DNA of 64,000 nucleotides from JAAURB01 sp049647265. Lineage in GTDB: Bacteria; Cyanobacteriota; Cyanobacteriia; Cyanobacteriales; Microcoleaceae. Shown one piece after another: positions 17,361-26,283 of this stretch. The notes under the pieces were generated by a model. It had not been told where the DNA came from, ran no database searches, and was given only the letters and a program-made list of their open reading frames with translations. The stretch is from contig JBARXJ010000042.1 in assembly GCA_049647265.1 (NCBI GenBank), positions 55,192 to 119,191 on the forward strand, written 5' to 3'. Positions within the stretch are counted from its first letter, which is position 1. Each line of letters opens with the position of its first letter. Position numbers and translations under genes: made by a program.

Positions 17361-18065
17361 TTATTGATTGTCAATTTTATCGGACTGAATAACAGGTGAA
17401 TATTTAATAATTTCTATAATTAAGATAGCAATAGTTAACCAGATTGAACCCATTATATACCCAGCAATCACATCTGTTGGCCAATGAACCCCTAAATAAA
17501 GACGACTTAATCCGATTAAAAGAATTAAGATTGATGTTAAGGTTAGAATTAACCATCGCCAAGGTTTAAATTGATTCATGAGGTAATAACCAATTAATCC
17601 ATAAATCACAATAGATCCCATGGCATGACCACTGGGGAAGCTTAAGTATTTTACTTCAATAATTCTATCCCAAAGTTCGGGTCTATCTCTGGCTAAAGAC
17701 GATTTAAGAAACAAGTTAAATCCAGCAGCGCCATTGCCAATAATTAAAAAGATAATAGCAATAAACTTTTGCTTTTTAAGCCAGATAAATATACTAAACA
17801 TTAAATTGATTAGTAATAATAAGCTGGGTTTTCCTAAAAAACTTATAACAATAAAAAATTGAGTTAAAATTTGATTTTGAATCGATAAAAAATACTGTAA
17901 AATAGTCGTATCGAATTCTGTGGTATGCTGATTAAGAACTTGCTGAGAAAGTAATAAAAATCCTAAGGTAGCCAGAATTGCGATGATTAATCCGCTAATT
18001 CCCAGAATAGAAGAAAATATCGCGATGAAAGATGTTCTTAAATTGGGCTTAAGATCATGGGTCAT
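17361..18065 (-). CDS. PAP2-family membrane phosphatase
   Basis: The 234-residue protein has five to six transmembrane helices and the three-part PAP2 signature: KSSLARDRP, SFPSGHAMGS and SRLYLGVHWPTDVIAG. The His residues in motifs 2 and 3 are the catalytic pair. Such enzymes dephosphorylate phosphatidic acid or undecaprenyl diphosphate on the outer face of the membrane. The lipid kinase gene lies 54 bp upstream on the same strand, so the two are probably one transcript. The kinase would make a phospholipid that the phosphatase could remove. Phosphatidate phosphatase is thus a reasonable guess, but undecaprenyl-diphosphatase cannot be excluded. Confidence 0.9.
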   Translation of the reverse strand: MTHDLKPNLRTSFIAIFSSILGISGLIIAILATLGFLLLSQQVLNQHTTEFDTTILQYFLSIQNQILTQFFIVISFLGKPSLLLLINLMFSIFIWLKKQKFIAIIFLIIGNGAAGFNLFLKSSLARDRPELWDRIIEVKYLSFPSGHAMGSIVIYGLIGYYLMNQFKPWRWLILTLTSILILLIGLSRLYLGVHWPTDVIAGYIMGSIWLTIAILIIEIIKYSPVIQSDKIDNQ

Positions 18066-18119
18066 AACAATAGAATTAACTCATTCCTAATTATTGCTAT
18101 CTTATTATATCTGTAATCA

Positions 18120-19250
18120 TCACTGCTCAGTTAAACGATCAATAATTTCTATCTCAGGTTGACTTGATTCAATAATAGTGTCTTCATCCTCCTTAAAAGA
18201 GTATAGATTATCTTTTCGTTTATCTATGATGTCAACAATAGGCGGCAGATCTTTATTTTCTGTCTTTTCCTCTGAATTTTCTCTAGTTTTACTCTGCTTT
18301 TTTTTTACTTTTAATCCGGGTAAGCCTTCTAATTTTTCGGGAGACTCTTCAGATAAATGACGCGGTACTAAAACCATTAACTCTTTCGGGAGACATTCAA
18401 TTTCAAGCGGTGTTGTCCCTTCCATTTCTCCATCAACTGCTACTTTTTGTTGAGGATTCGTTTTAATTGTAATTTTCCGAGTTCTTAAATAACCGATATC
18501 ATCTCGCTGGGCTTCATTTTCATTGGCAGCCGATTGAAAAAGATGATAGGATGCTGCAATAGCGCCTAATTTATTCTGAGGCGAAATAATTGTAACATCT
18601 AGTAAACCGTCATCCATGACAATTCCAGCCGGCCCCTGGGCTAAAATAGATGAAGGGGGAGCAATATTTGCAACCGTAATTGCCGCCGCTTCTACCTGAA
18701 TAATTTTATCGTCTGTTTCTAATTCAGCTTCAAATTTTTCGAGTTCTTGTAACTGATTTAATCCAGATAAAAAGTAAGCTAAAATTCCAAACTTATCTTT
18801 TAATTCTCGACTGGTGTGATCGACAGTTTCTGCTTCAAATCCTATTCCGGCTAACAATATCATCAGTTTTCCGTTACATTTAGCGACATCAATATTTCGC
18901 TGATTTTGCTCTAAAATGGTTTCACAAGCCTCTTTAATGGTATCTGGAATATTTAAAGCATTTGCAAAGGCATTTGCAGTTCCTCGGGCAATCACTCCTA
19001 AGGGAATATCAGTCCCAATTAAGACTTCTGCCACTTGAGAAACGGTTCCATCTCCTCCTGAGGCAATAATACAACTGGCATCTGCTTCAACGGCTTGCTG
19101 AGCCAGCTTTTCTGCACTAACTTCTTTTGTGGTATGCTTAACAATTAAGTTGACTTTAGATTCTAAATACTGCTTAATTAATGAAAGCTCTTCTTCAGCA
19201 TCTCCCTGACCCGACACGGGATTAAAAATTAAATAAGTTGATCGATCCAT
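18120..19250 (-). CDS. YegS/BmrU-type lipid kinase (diacylglycerol kinase family)
   Basis: The N-terminal 300 residues form a DAGK catalytic domain. LIFNPVSGQGDAEEE binds nucleotide near the N-terminus, GGDGTVSQVAEVL is the catalytic glycine-rich motif, and GVIARGTANAFANAL follows. A conserved PPSSILAQGPAGIVMDDGLLDV segment fits the second domain of the fold. The family phosphorylates diacylglycerol, sphingoid bases or phosphatidylglycerol. Unusually, the last 70 or so residues are a charged Lys/Glu-rich extension with no obvious fold, which may attach the enzyme to a membrane or partner. It precedes the PAP2 phosphatase gene on the same strand. Start ATG 19250 fits the first strand. Confidence 0.9.
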   Translation of the reverse strand: MDRSTYLIFNPVSGQGDAEEELSLIKQYLESKVNLIVKHTTKEVSAEKLAQQAVEADASCIIASGGDGTVSQVAEVLIGTDIPLGVIARGTANAFANALNIPDTIKEACETILEQNQRNIDVAKCNGKLMILLAGIGFEAETVDHTSRELKDKFGILAYFLSGLNQLQELEKFEAELETDDKIIQVEAAAITVANIAPPSSILAQGPAGIVMDDGLLDVTIISPQNKLGAIAASYHLFQSAANENEAQRDDIGYLRTRKITIKTNPQQKVAVDGEMEGTTPLEIECLPKELMVLVPRHLSEESPEKLEGLPGLKVKKKQSKTRENSEEKTENKDLPPIVDIIDKRKDNLYSFKEDEDTIIESSQPEIEIIDRLTEQ

Positions 19251-19586
19251 TTCTCAATTTCCTTCTCTACTAGATAATGTTATATTGCTCATTGAAAAAT
19301 TGATAAGCGACGTAATCGGCTCTGAAAACAGACTCTAATATCTCCTCTAAAGTAACAAAAAACTTTACAGCTTTTTTAAATTGACTCAAATTCTATCTGA
19401 AGCTAGATTGAAGCGAAAAGCAATAGTTTACGATCTCATGCTTAAGAAAGAGGATTAAATCTCTCTTGAGATAGAAGTAAAGTTCATCGTAAAATGACTA
19501 ATATATTTTGCATAGCTCTAAATTGTATTAAATTAAATACGAATTGAGAGCGATATTAAAAAATCAATTTAATGGAGCAATAAACT
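19251..19586. other. Divergent intergenic region before csbD
   Basis: This 336-bp AT-rich gap separates the minus-strand lipid kinase from the plus-strand csbD gene and must hold both promoters. Upstream of csbD a GGAGCAA Shine-Dalgarno sequence (about 19574) lies 7 nt before the ATG. I see no clear operator or small frame. Confidence 0.5.
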
Positions 19587-19775
19587 ATGAGTGATGAAAA
19601 TAGAGTAGAAGCTACCATGAAGAATATTGAGGGGAAAGCCCAAGAAATGATGGGAGAAATCACAGGCGACCCTAAAGATCAAGCAGAAGGTAAAATGAAG
19701 CAGGCACAAGCTTCTGCACAGCATGAAGTAGAAAATCTTAAAGACGAAGCGAAAAAACAGGTCGATTCTTTATAA
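19587..19775 (+). CDS. CsbD-family stress protein
   Basis: This 62-residue hydrophilic protein is a typical CsbD member. It has NIEGKAQEMMGEITGDPKDQAEGKMKQA followed by an amphipathic helix of Lys, Glu and Ala. CsbD proteins rise under general stress in bacteria; their molecular role is unknown. The start is fixed by the GGAGCAA ribosome binding site and the family's conserved N-terminus. The next gene encodes another small acidic protein of cyanobacterial type, 170 bp downstream, and may be expressed under similar conditions. Confidence 0.9.
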   Translation: MSDENRVEATMKNIEGKAQEMMGEITGDPKDQAEGKMKQAQASAQHEVENLKDEAKKQVDSL

Positions 19776-19945
19776 TGCCCTTTGATTAGGTTCAGAGAGA
19801 ATCAGAATAGCCTAAATTAGGAAAATAGTTTCTATCTTTGTCATATAATAGTCTTTAACTTCCTGTGAAACTGATTAACTTTAAGTCGGTTCTATGGGAG
19901 GTTAAAGATTATAATTGTTAAATCTGTAATATTTTAGATTAATTC

Positions 19946-20164
19946 ATGACAGAACAAAATTCACCCGAAATAAGAGCAAAAGTTATCCCCGACGGGCCTG
20001 TCGCGGCGACTGAACCCATCGCAGAAGTTCATGATGTTAATCAACTCGCGGATGCAGTCGGGGTTGATATACCTGAAGAAGAACCCCTGGATATGAAAGA
20101 GAGATTAGACCAACGAGACGAGCAACGCTGGCAACTCGATCCCGACTCCGCCGCCGATCATTAA
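19946..20164 (+). CDS. Small acidic DUF6335-like protein
   Basis: The 72-residue acidic protein ends in VGVDIPEEEPLD, RLDQRDEQRWQLDPDSAADH. This resembles the C-terminal part of a family found widely in cyanobacteria that I recall as DUF6335, where an AVGIE-x-P stretch is followed by QRDxxRWELDPxSAEDY. Family members are often longer, so this may be a short version. It follows csbD and precedes alr. The function is unknown. The family assignment rests on memory of the pattern and not on a search. Confidence 0.7.
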   Translation: MTEQNSPEIRAKVIPDGPVAATEPIAEVHDVNQLADAVGVDIPEEEPLDMKERLDQRDEQRWQLDPDSAADH

Positions 20165-20259
20165 AAATTGATCCATTCCCTGACTGTACTTCCGGAACTG
20201 TCTAAGTTAATCTTGATGAAATTCTTAGCTTGTTTTCGTATGTGAGGAGTCAGTCAAGC

Positions 20260-21480
20260 ATGGTGAGTTGGAAGCCCGTAAATGATGCTAAAGCAACCGG
20301 CGATCGCTTGCGGTTAGCTTTAAGGGGGGGTAGTGTGTCCGGAGGCATTGAACATCGGGCATGGGTTGAAATTAAGCGATCCGCGATCGCAAATAACGTC
20401 AAACAGATTAAAGCAATATTATCCCCTCAAACCGCTTTAATGGCGGTGGTCAAGGCGGATGCTTATGGTCATGGGGCTATTTACGTTGCCCAAACGGCTA
20501 TAGAAGCTGGGGCTACAGGTTTAGCGGTTGCCACTATCCCAGAAGGCATTGAACTACGCGAAGCCGGGATAAAGCAGCCAATTTTAGTACTGGGGGCAGC
20601 CCATACCCCGGAAGAAGTCAAAGCCATCGCCCATTGGCAGCTACAGGCAACGTTGTGTACGCCTCAGCAAGCCTTACTCTTTTCCCAAACCCTGAATAGT
20701 TGTAACCACACCTTATCGGTTCATCTCAATATCGATACCGGGATGTCTCGCCTCGGGACGGCTTGGCAACAGGGGACTGAATTTGTACAATTGGTTCAGC
20801 GTTTACCCAATTTAACCATTGCTGGAATATATTCTCATTTTGCCACCGCCGATAGTCCGGATCAAACGGTAATGAGACAACAGCATCAACGGTTTAAACA
20901 GGTTATTAACCAAATCCAAAATATCACAAATTGGAACTTTTCTCAACCGTCTCAACGCCCTTGTTTACACATCGCTAACTCAGCCGCCGCCTTAAGCGAT
21001 AGCGCATTACATTATGATCTAGTTCGGGTTGGTTTAGCCGTTTATGGGTTATATCCAGCCCCCCATTTACAGTCAGCTATTCAGCTAAAACCCGCAATGC
21101 AAGTGAAAGCCAAAGTCACCCAAGTCAAAACTTTAGATGCAGAGATGGGGGTGAGTTATGGTTATCGTTATATCACAGAAAAACCCACAAAAATTGCCGT
21201 GGTGGGAATTGGTTATGCTGATGGTGTTCCTCGCAATCTTTCTAATCAAATGAAAGTGTTAATTCGGGGAGAATATGTACCTCAAATTGGCTCAATTACC
21301 ATGGATCAACTGATGTTAGATGTGAGTCATATCCCCGATTTACAAGTAGGAGAAATTGTTACTCTGTTAGGAGAAGATGGTGAAAATAGTATTTCCGCCG
21401 ATGATTGGGCAGAAACATTAGGAACCATTTCCTGGGAAATTTTATGCGGTTTCAAGCATCGACTTCCTCGGATGATTTAA
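20260..21480 (+). CDS. alr: Alanine racemase
   Basis: The protein (about 406 residues) is a fold-III PLP enzyme that interconverts L- and D-alanine for peptidoglycan. The PLP lysine is in MAVVKADAYGHGA, and the second catalytic residue, Tyr, is in GVSYGYRY. The C-terminal beta domain includes VGIGYADGVPR and the substrate-binding SITMDQLMLDV. The frame is open from TTG 20230, but ATG 20260 is preceded by GTGAGGAG at a good distance and fits the family better. About 35 residues precede the conserved EIKRSAI segment, a modest N-terminal extension. It is a single-copy housekeeping gene without an obvious operon partner. Confidence 0.95.
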   Translation: MVSWKPVNDAKATGDRLRLALRGGSVSGGIEHRAWVEIKRSAIANNVKQIKAILSPQTALMAVVKADAYGHGAIYVAQTAIEAGATGLAVATIPEGIELREAGIKQPILVLGAAHTPEEVKAIAHWQLQATLCTPQQALLFSQTLNSCNHTLSVHLNIDTGMSRLGTAWQQGTEFVQLVQRLPNLTIAGIYSHFATADSPDQTVMRQQHQRFKQVINQIQNITNWNFSQPSQRPCLHIANSAAALSDSALHYDLVRVGLAVYGLYPAPHLQSAIQLKPAMQVKAKVTQVKTLDAEMGVSYGYRYITEKPTKIAVVGIGYADGVPRNLSNQMKVLIRGEYVPQIGSITMDQLMLDVSHIPDLQVGEIVTLLGEDGENSISADDWAETLGTISWEILCGFKHRLPRMI

Positions 21481-21524
21481 GCTTTCAAATCAAGCGGTTT
21501 CATTCTTGACTATAAAATTTATGA

Positions 21525-21570
21525 CCTAACCCCCTAACCCCCTTCCCTGCAAGAGAAGGGGGAATCATTC
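21525..21570. repeat. CCTAACCCCC-type interspersed palindrome
   Basis: After alr the sequence CCCCCTAACCCCCTTCCC is followed by an inverted complement: CCCCCTTCCCTGC then AAGAGAAGGGGG. This GC-rich palindrome is of a kind found in many copies in cyanobacterial genomes. It forms a strong stem-loop downstream of alr and could act as a 3' processing or termination signal. Confidence 0.5.
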
Positions 21571-21589
21571 TTAGTTTAGATAAATTATA

Positions 21590-21815
21590 GATTGTAGGGT
21601 GTGTCACTAGACGCAGCAAATACCCAACTTATAAATAGGGGAAAAATTCTACTTCATATTTATTGTAGGGTGTGTCACTAGACGCACCATATACCTAATA
21701 AATAGCGGAAAAATTCAATTTTGTTAGTTTAGATAAATTATAGATTGTAGGGTGTGTCACTAGACGCACCATATACCTGATAAATAGTAGAAAGATTCAA
21801 TTTTGTTAGTTTAGA
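21590..21815. repeat. Three direct copies of a 70-80-bp palindromic repeat
   Basis: The core GTAGGGTGTGTCACTAGACGCA begins at 21594, 21665 and 21747. Each core contains GGTGTGTC near GACGCACC, an imperfect palindrome with one mismatch (the first copy ends GACGCAGC). The flanking ATATACCTAATAAATAG and TTTTGTTAGTTTAGATAAAT sequences repeat as well, so the whole unit is duplicated, not just the stem. The copies lie between convergent alr and a glycosyltransferase gene. Confidence 0.75.
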
Positions 21816-21847
21816 TAGATGAAAGCTGTTTTTAATTAAAAGTCAAT

Positions 21848-22993
21848 TTAAATCACAAATTCAACGACTTCTGCTAAATGTTGAGATGCAGCTTCAGGGT
21901 TATGAGTTGCAATAATTTCTTTAGACTTTTCACCCATTTCTTTACTGAGTTGAGGTTGTTCTATAAACTTAATCATTAACTCGGCTAATTCTTGAGGCTG
22001 GTTCGGATCGAAAACATAACCATTGACCCCAAATTGAATTAATTCAGATGATCCGGCTCCTTTTGAACAAAGAATAGCTTTAGAAAATATCATCGCTTCA
22101 GAAGTTACCATACCCCAAGTATCCTCAAAAGTTGGTAAAACAAATACATCGGCTTGACGAAAATAATCTCCCAATTGATCATAATTTACCCATCCTAACC
22201 ATTGCACCGAAGAATCAAGTCCTTGAGTCTTTGTCCACTGTTCTAATTCTTGCCGTTGTTCTCCATCCCCAATAATCAGTAAAGTATAATTGGAATAGTT
22301 TTGTTGTTGTAATAAAGCACAAGCTTTTAGCAGTTGATCTAATCCTTTACGGGGAATAACTTGACCGACAAACAGAAATAATTGATGATTTAAATCAGCC
22401 GTGAAATTATTGTCTGTGGTTGTTTTTGCCAGTAACGTTTTGGCTTCTGCCACTTCATACGGTCTAGCAAATACCGTTTCTGGTTTGGCTTGTAAAGTCT
22501 GGGTTAGATACGCTTTTCCCCGTTGGGTATTCGTTACAAAAGCATCTGCCATCTTCACCATGGCACGTCGTAAATTTAGACGAAATGGAGAATTGAGATA
22601 ATCAACCGTTGGGGAACTACCCTCGTAAATAATAATCACCCGCCATTGACCAATGGGTTTAAATAAAACGGCGAGTAACGTCCAGAAAGAAAACCCGTTA
22701 GCAAAAATAACTTTTGGTTTAAATTGCAACAGTTCGTTAATAATACCAGGGGAAAGTTTAATAAAGCCTTTGTTGTAGTGAGTACCGCTTTCTTTGGTTT
22801 CAACAAAACCCATTTGACCCACAACAGACAGATCAAAACTATTTTCACATCCAGCAGTAAACCCAGACCAAAATCCAGTATAAACTTTAGTATTAGGGTA
22901 AAGCCGAGAGAACTCACGAAATAGGGGCTGCCAATAGTTTCCCCGCGCTAAAGATGGCAATAGCCAAGCAATACGACAATGTGATGATAGCAC
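21848..22993 (-). CDS. Family 4 glycosyltransferase
   Basis: The 381-residue protein has the GT-B fold of GT4 (glycosyltransferase group 1). The N-terminal Rossmann part begins CRIAWLLPSLARGNYW. The C-terminal part has FVGQVIPRKGLDQLLKAC, the FVLPTFEDTWGMVTSEAM donor-sugar motif with its conserved Glu pair, and ANPxQPQELAEL-like helices. It moves a sugar from a nucleotide donor to an unknown acceptor, most often a lipid-linked glycan or exopolysaccharide. ATG 22993 starts the frame directly before the first strand. No other glycan gene is adjacent. Confidence 0.88.
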   Translation of the reverse strand: MLSSHCRIAWLLPSLARGNYWQPLFREFSRLYPNTKVYTGFWSGFTAGCENSFDLSVVGQMGFVETKESGTHYNKGFIKLSPGIINELLQFKPKVIFANGFSFWTLLAVLFKPIGQWRVIIIYEGSSPTVDYLNSPFRLNLRRAMVKMADAFVTNTQRGKAYLTQTLQAKPETVFARPYEVAEAKTLLAKTTTDNNFTADLNHQLFLFVGQVIPRKGLDQLLKACALLQQQNYSNYTLLIIGDGEQRQELEQWTKTQGLDSSVQWLGWVNYDQLGDYFRQADVFVLPTFEDTWGMVTSEAMIFSKAILCSKGAGSSELIQFGVNGYVFDPNQPQELAELMIKFIEQPQLSKEMGEKSKEIIATHNPEAASQHLAEVVEFVI

Positions 22994-23204
22994 GCTAATT
23001 TGAGGATAAGTTTAATGAGCCATTCCAGTCTAGCATCGCTAAAAAAGTAGGATTAAAAGCGATCTTGACAACGATAAACCGTTTGAAAATAGATACGGCT
23101 ACCGCCACGCTACGCCATCGCCTCAGGGATAATATCGATTAATGCGCCCAGGCACGGTACAGTAGACACTGACGATAAAAATCTTAATTTAAAGGACAGT
23201 GAAT

Positions 23205-23918
23205 ATGAGTGCAGAACAAGATCCAGTTAAGTTAATGAAACAACAGGTTGGTAAAGCAGCCGCAGATCGGGTAAAATCTGGTTCTATCGTCGGTTTAGGA
23301 ACCGGATCGACCACAGCATATGCCATTCAATATATCGGAGAACGCCTGCAAAGTGGAGATCTCAAGGATATTAAAGGAATTCCCACCTCGTTTCAAGCCA
23401 CTGTACTCGCCAAACAATACGGTATTCCCTTGACAACGTTAGACGAAGCGGATCATATGGATGTGGCCATTGACGGGGCTGATGAAGTTGATCCTAACAA
23501 AAATTTAATTAAAGGCGGGGGCGCTGCCCATACTCAAGAAAAAATTGTTGATTCATTAGCGGATCAATTTATCGTTGTTGTGGATAGTTCTAAGTTAGTC
23601 GATCAACTCGGTTCAACCTTTTTATTACCCGTTGAAGTGTTGCCCATGGCGATGACTCCGGTGATGAAGGCGATAGAAAAACTGGGCGGAAAACCTGAAC
23701 TCCGCATGGGTGTTAAAAAAGCAGGGCCAGTGGTTACCGATCAAGGAAACTTGGTGATTGATGTTAAATTTGACTCTATTGATGACCCAGTGGCGTTAGA
23801 AAAGAATTTAAATAATATCCCCGGTGTATTGGAAAATGGTTTATTTGTTGGGGTAGCCGATGTGATTTTAGTTGGTGAAATTAACGACGGGACACCCAAT
23901 GTTCGGGAAATTGCTTAG
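23205..23918 (+). CDS. rpiA: Ribose-5-phosphate isomerase A
   Basis: The 237-residue enzyme interconverts ribulose-5-phosphate and ribose-5-phosphate in the Calvin and pentose phosphate pathways. Family motifs are clear: VGLGTGSTTAYAI (phosphate loop), IDGADEVDPN with the catalytic Asp, and KGGGAAHTQEKI. The length and C-terminus (GVADVILVGE) are typical of the A-type enzyme. I chose ATG 23205; an AAAGGA ribosome binding site at 23191-23196 fits it better than the in-frame GTG at 23199. It is a monocistronic housekeeping gene. Confidence 0.96.
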   Translation: MSAEQDPVKLMKQQVGKAAADRVKSGSIVGLGTGSTTAYAIQYIGERLQSGDLKDIKGIPTSFQATVLAKQYGIPLTTLDEADHMDVAIDGADEVDPNKNLIKGGGAAHTQEKIVDSLADQFIVVVDSSKLVDQLGSTFLLPVEVLPMAMTPVMKAIEKLGGKPELRMGVKKAGPVVTDQGNLVIDVKFDSIDDPVALEKNLNNIPGVLENGLFVGVADVILVGEINDGTPNVREIA

Positions 23919-23930
23919 GGGTTTAAGAGT

Positions 23931-23965
23931 TTGTGGAGGCGTTATGTAGCGTCTCTACACCTATT
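23931..23965. repeat. Short palindromic interspersed repeat after rpiA
   Basis: GGAGGCGTTATGTAGCGTCTCTAC is an imperfect inverted repeat (GAGGCGT against AGCGTCTC). It resembles the TAGAGACGTTGCATGCAACGTCTC-like elements scattered in cyanobacterial intergenic DNA. It begins about 13 nt after the rpiA stop and could fold as a 3' hairpin. Confidence 0.4.
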
Positions 23966-24086
23966 CAAGAGGATCAGAATTAATACCCATCTGTGGTCAC
24001 CTTTCTGCCCGTAAACATTGAAACTCCGCCTCTTGTCTTTGCTGAAGTTCTGCTTCTGCTTCAGTCAGAACCGTATTTCCTGGATC
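23961..24086 (-). pseudogene. Remnant of the C-terminal tail of a Uma2-like gene
   Basis: Read on the minus strand from 24086, the frame gives DPGNTVLTEAEAELQQ then RQEAEFQCLRAER and a stop. A second frame just downstream gives QMGINSDPLE and a stop at 23961-23963. Joined, these read like the Glu/Gln/Arg-rich tail of Uma2-family (DUF820) putative endonucleases, which often end in RAERLxxxLRxLGINPDEL. The body of the gene is absent and the frame is closed upstream, so this is at most a relic. The family call rests on pattern memory. Confidence 0.4.
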
Positions 24087-24191
24087 ATGAGGATGTTAAA
24101 CAAAACGAAGAACAAATCACTCAGAAACATTCAACCAATTACTATATTCCCTTTTATAATAAAAAATGCGGTTAATTTCAAGTGATTAATA

Positions 24192-25376
24192 ATGATGCAT
24201 TATCGACGTTTTGGCCGGACTGAACTGCCAATGCCAGTATTTTCCTGTGGGGGAATGCGCTATCAACATAAATGGCAAGATCTTCAACCCAGCCAAGTTC
24301 CAACAAATAATCAAAAAAATTTAGAAGCGACTATTAATCGTTCTTTAGAATGTGGAATTAATCATATTGAAACCGCCCGAGGTTATGGTTCCTCTGAGAT
24401 GCAATTGGGCTGGGTTTTACCGAAGTTTCCCCGCGAACGATTAATTATTCAAACCAAAGTTTCTCCTAAAGAAAATCCCCAAGAATTTCGTCAGCAACTC
24501 GAAAAATCTTTTGCTTATTTAAAAGTAGATTATATTGATTTACTCGGAATTCATGGCATTAATACCCCGGAAACATTAGATCAAGCCATTCGTCCAGGGG
24601 GTTGTTTAGAAGTGGCGCGACAATTTCAAGCAGAAGGAAAAGTTCGGTTTATTGGCTTTTCAACTCACGGCCCGACAGATATTATTGTTAAGGCAATTGA
24701 GACGGATGAATTTGATTATGTTAATTTGCATTGGTATTATATTAATCAAACCAATTGGCCGGCAATAGAAGCAGCAAACCGTCATGATATGGGGGTTTTT
24801 ATTATTAGTCCTTCGGACAAAGGCGGAAAGTTATACGACCCTCCTCAAAAGTTAGTCAAGCTTTGTTCTCCCTTGAGTCCCATGGTGTTTAATGACCTAT
24901 TTTGCCTCAGTCATCCACAGGTTCATACCCTCAGTTTAGGGGCAGCAAAACCGTCTGATTTCGATGAACATTTAAAAACAATTCCGTTATTGGATCGTTA
25001 TGATGAAGTCTTACCGCCGATTTTAGAACGACTTGAACAAGCCGCTATTGAAAGTTTAGGAGAAGAATGGTATCGTAACTGGCATCAAGGCTTACCTACT
25101 CTTGAACAAACGCCCCATAATATCAATATTGCGATCATTTTATGGTTACGAAATTTAGCGATCGCCTTTGATATGACTGAGTATGGAAAAATGCGTTATA
25201 ACCTACTCGGAAATGGGGGAGATTGGTTTCCGGGAAATAACGCAGCAGAGGTGAATAATATCAACTTAAAGGATTGTTTAAATCAAAGTCCTTTTGCCGA
25301 TAAAATTCCCGAACTGTTAGCCAAAACCCATCATTTATTAGGCGGAGAAACCGTTAAACGTTTATCTCAAAGTTAA
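24192..25376 (+). CDS. Aldo/keto reductase family oxidoreductase
   Basis: The 394-residue protein has the (alpha/beta)8 aldo/keto reductase fold in its first 280 residues. It begins YRRFGRTELPMPVFSCGGMRY, has the catalytic ETARGYGSSE segment (Tyr replaces the Asp-x-Tyr core common in other groups), the QTKVSP strand and the VDYIDLLGIHG strand. KVRFIGFSTHG and LGAAKPSDF follow. The last 110 residues (RLEQAAIESLGEEWYRNWHQGLP) form an extra domain seen in the cyanobacterial and Mpa-like ferredoxin-type aldo/keto reductases. The cysteine cluster of the ferredoxin-like versions is not obvious. The substrate is unknown. Two tandem ATGs (24192, 24195) could both start it. Confidence 0.88.
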   Translation: MMHYRRFGRTELPMPVFSCGGMRYQHKWQDLQPSQVPTNNQKNLEATINRSLECGINHIETARGYGSSEMQLGWVLPKFPRERLIIQTKVSPKENPQEFRQQLEKSFAYLKVDYIDLLGIHGINTPETLDQAIRPGGCLEVARQFQAEGKVRFIGFSTHGPTDIIVKAIETDEFDYVNLHWYYINQTNWPAIEAANRHDMGVFIISPSDKGGKLYDPPQKLVKLCSPLSPMVFNDLFCLSHPQVHTLSLGAAKPSDFDEHLKTIPLLDRYDEVLPPILERLEQAAIESLGEEWYRNWHQGLPTLEQTPHNINIAIILWLRNLAIAFDMTEYGKMRYNLLGNGGDWFPGNNAAEVNNINLKDCLNQSPFADKIPELLAKTHHLLGGETVKRLSQS

Positions 25377-25395
25377 GCCTAAACGGATGGCTTGT

Positions 25396-26283
25396 TTAAG
25401 CGGGTGAAACAGGGGTTTTTTGCAGAAATGCTTTGACTGTTTTTAAATAAGTCTCGGGATCTTCTAACATCGGAAAATGAGCTGTTTTCGGCAGAATAAC
25501 TAACTCAATCTTATCGTTAAGGGCGGCTGCCTGCCGTCCCATTTCAGCCGGAATAATTTGATCGTATTCTCCCGCCACTAACAGGGTAGGGACGGTTAAT
25601 TTTTTGAACTCTCTGGGTAACCATTCCGTTGCGGCTTTGCTGACAGACGTTAAAACTGTACCATAAGCTGCATCAAAATCCGCCAGTAAAAAATCTTCTA
25701 AAAATGCTAGACTATCGGCACGAGGTAAACTGCGATGGAGAAACCGCGCCATAAAGAATTTATCCATTAACGGAATTTGAGTTAACCATTTCGGCCGAAA
25801 CTGAACCACATAACGGCTAAATTTGTGGAAGGTAGAAAACGTCTTCTCATCATATTCAAAAATACCGCTACAAGTCAGAATCGCCTGTTTTACCCTTTCC
25901 GGTTGTAAATTTAAATACAATGCCGCAATTGATCCGCCCATAGAATGAGCATTTAGATAGATTTGATCGAGTTTCAGCGCGTCCAGCAAGCTGGCTAAAT
26001 CTTGAGCATATTCGGTTAATTCATAGCGAGGATCGTTATATTCAATTGCAACATCTCCCAGTTTGCTTGAGCCGCCAAACCCTCGTAAATCGTAGATTAA
26101 ACAATCAAATTGATCCGACAATGCTGTAGCTGTACTTTGCCAATATCGCCCAGACCCACCCCAACCATGTAAAAACACCATCACGGGTTTGGGTTGCTCC
26201 GTTGAGCCGGGAGACTTAACCCATTTAATATAATGATTGACACCATTGACTTCAATATAGCTTGTGTTCCCGTTAGAATTCAT
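25396..26283 (-). CDS. Alpha/beta hydrolase
   Basis: The 295-residue enzyme has the alpha/beta hydrolase fold. The oxyanion region is in VFLHGWGGSGRYW. The nucleophile Ser is in NAHSMGGSIAALY (a variant of GxSxG with Ala-His-Ser before the first Gly). An acid residue is in AGEYDQIIP, and the catalytic His is in PKTAHFPMLEDP. This is typical of small-molecule esterases, haloperoxidase-like or meta-cleavage-type hydrolases; the substrate cannot be told. It is convergent with the aldo/keto reductase gene, with 19 bp between stops. Confidence 0.9.
   Translation of the reverse strand: MNSNGNTSYIEVNGVNHYIKWVKSPGSTEQPKPVMVFLHGWGGSGRYWQSTATALSDQFDCLIYDLRGFGGSSKLGDVAIEYNDPRYELTEYAQDLASLLDALKLDQIYLNAHSMGGSIAALYLNLQPERVKQAILTCSGIFEYDEKTFSTFHKFSRYVVQFRPKWLTQIPLMDKFFMARFLHRSLPRADSLAFLEDFLLADFDAAYGTVLTSVSKAATEWLPREFKKLTVPTLLVAGEYDQIIPAEMGRQAAALNDKIELVILPKTAHFPMLEDPETYLKTVKAFLQKTPVSPA

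Noticed and set aside
23065..23095. TTGACA/TAGATA promoter upstream of rpiA
   Set aside because: The spacing is 19 nt, and the -10 match is weak; I could not support it.
23993..24175. 60-codon plus-strand frame after rpiA
   Set aside because: It overlaps the minus-strand Uma2-like relic and lacks a ribosome site.
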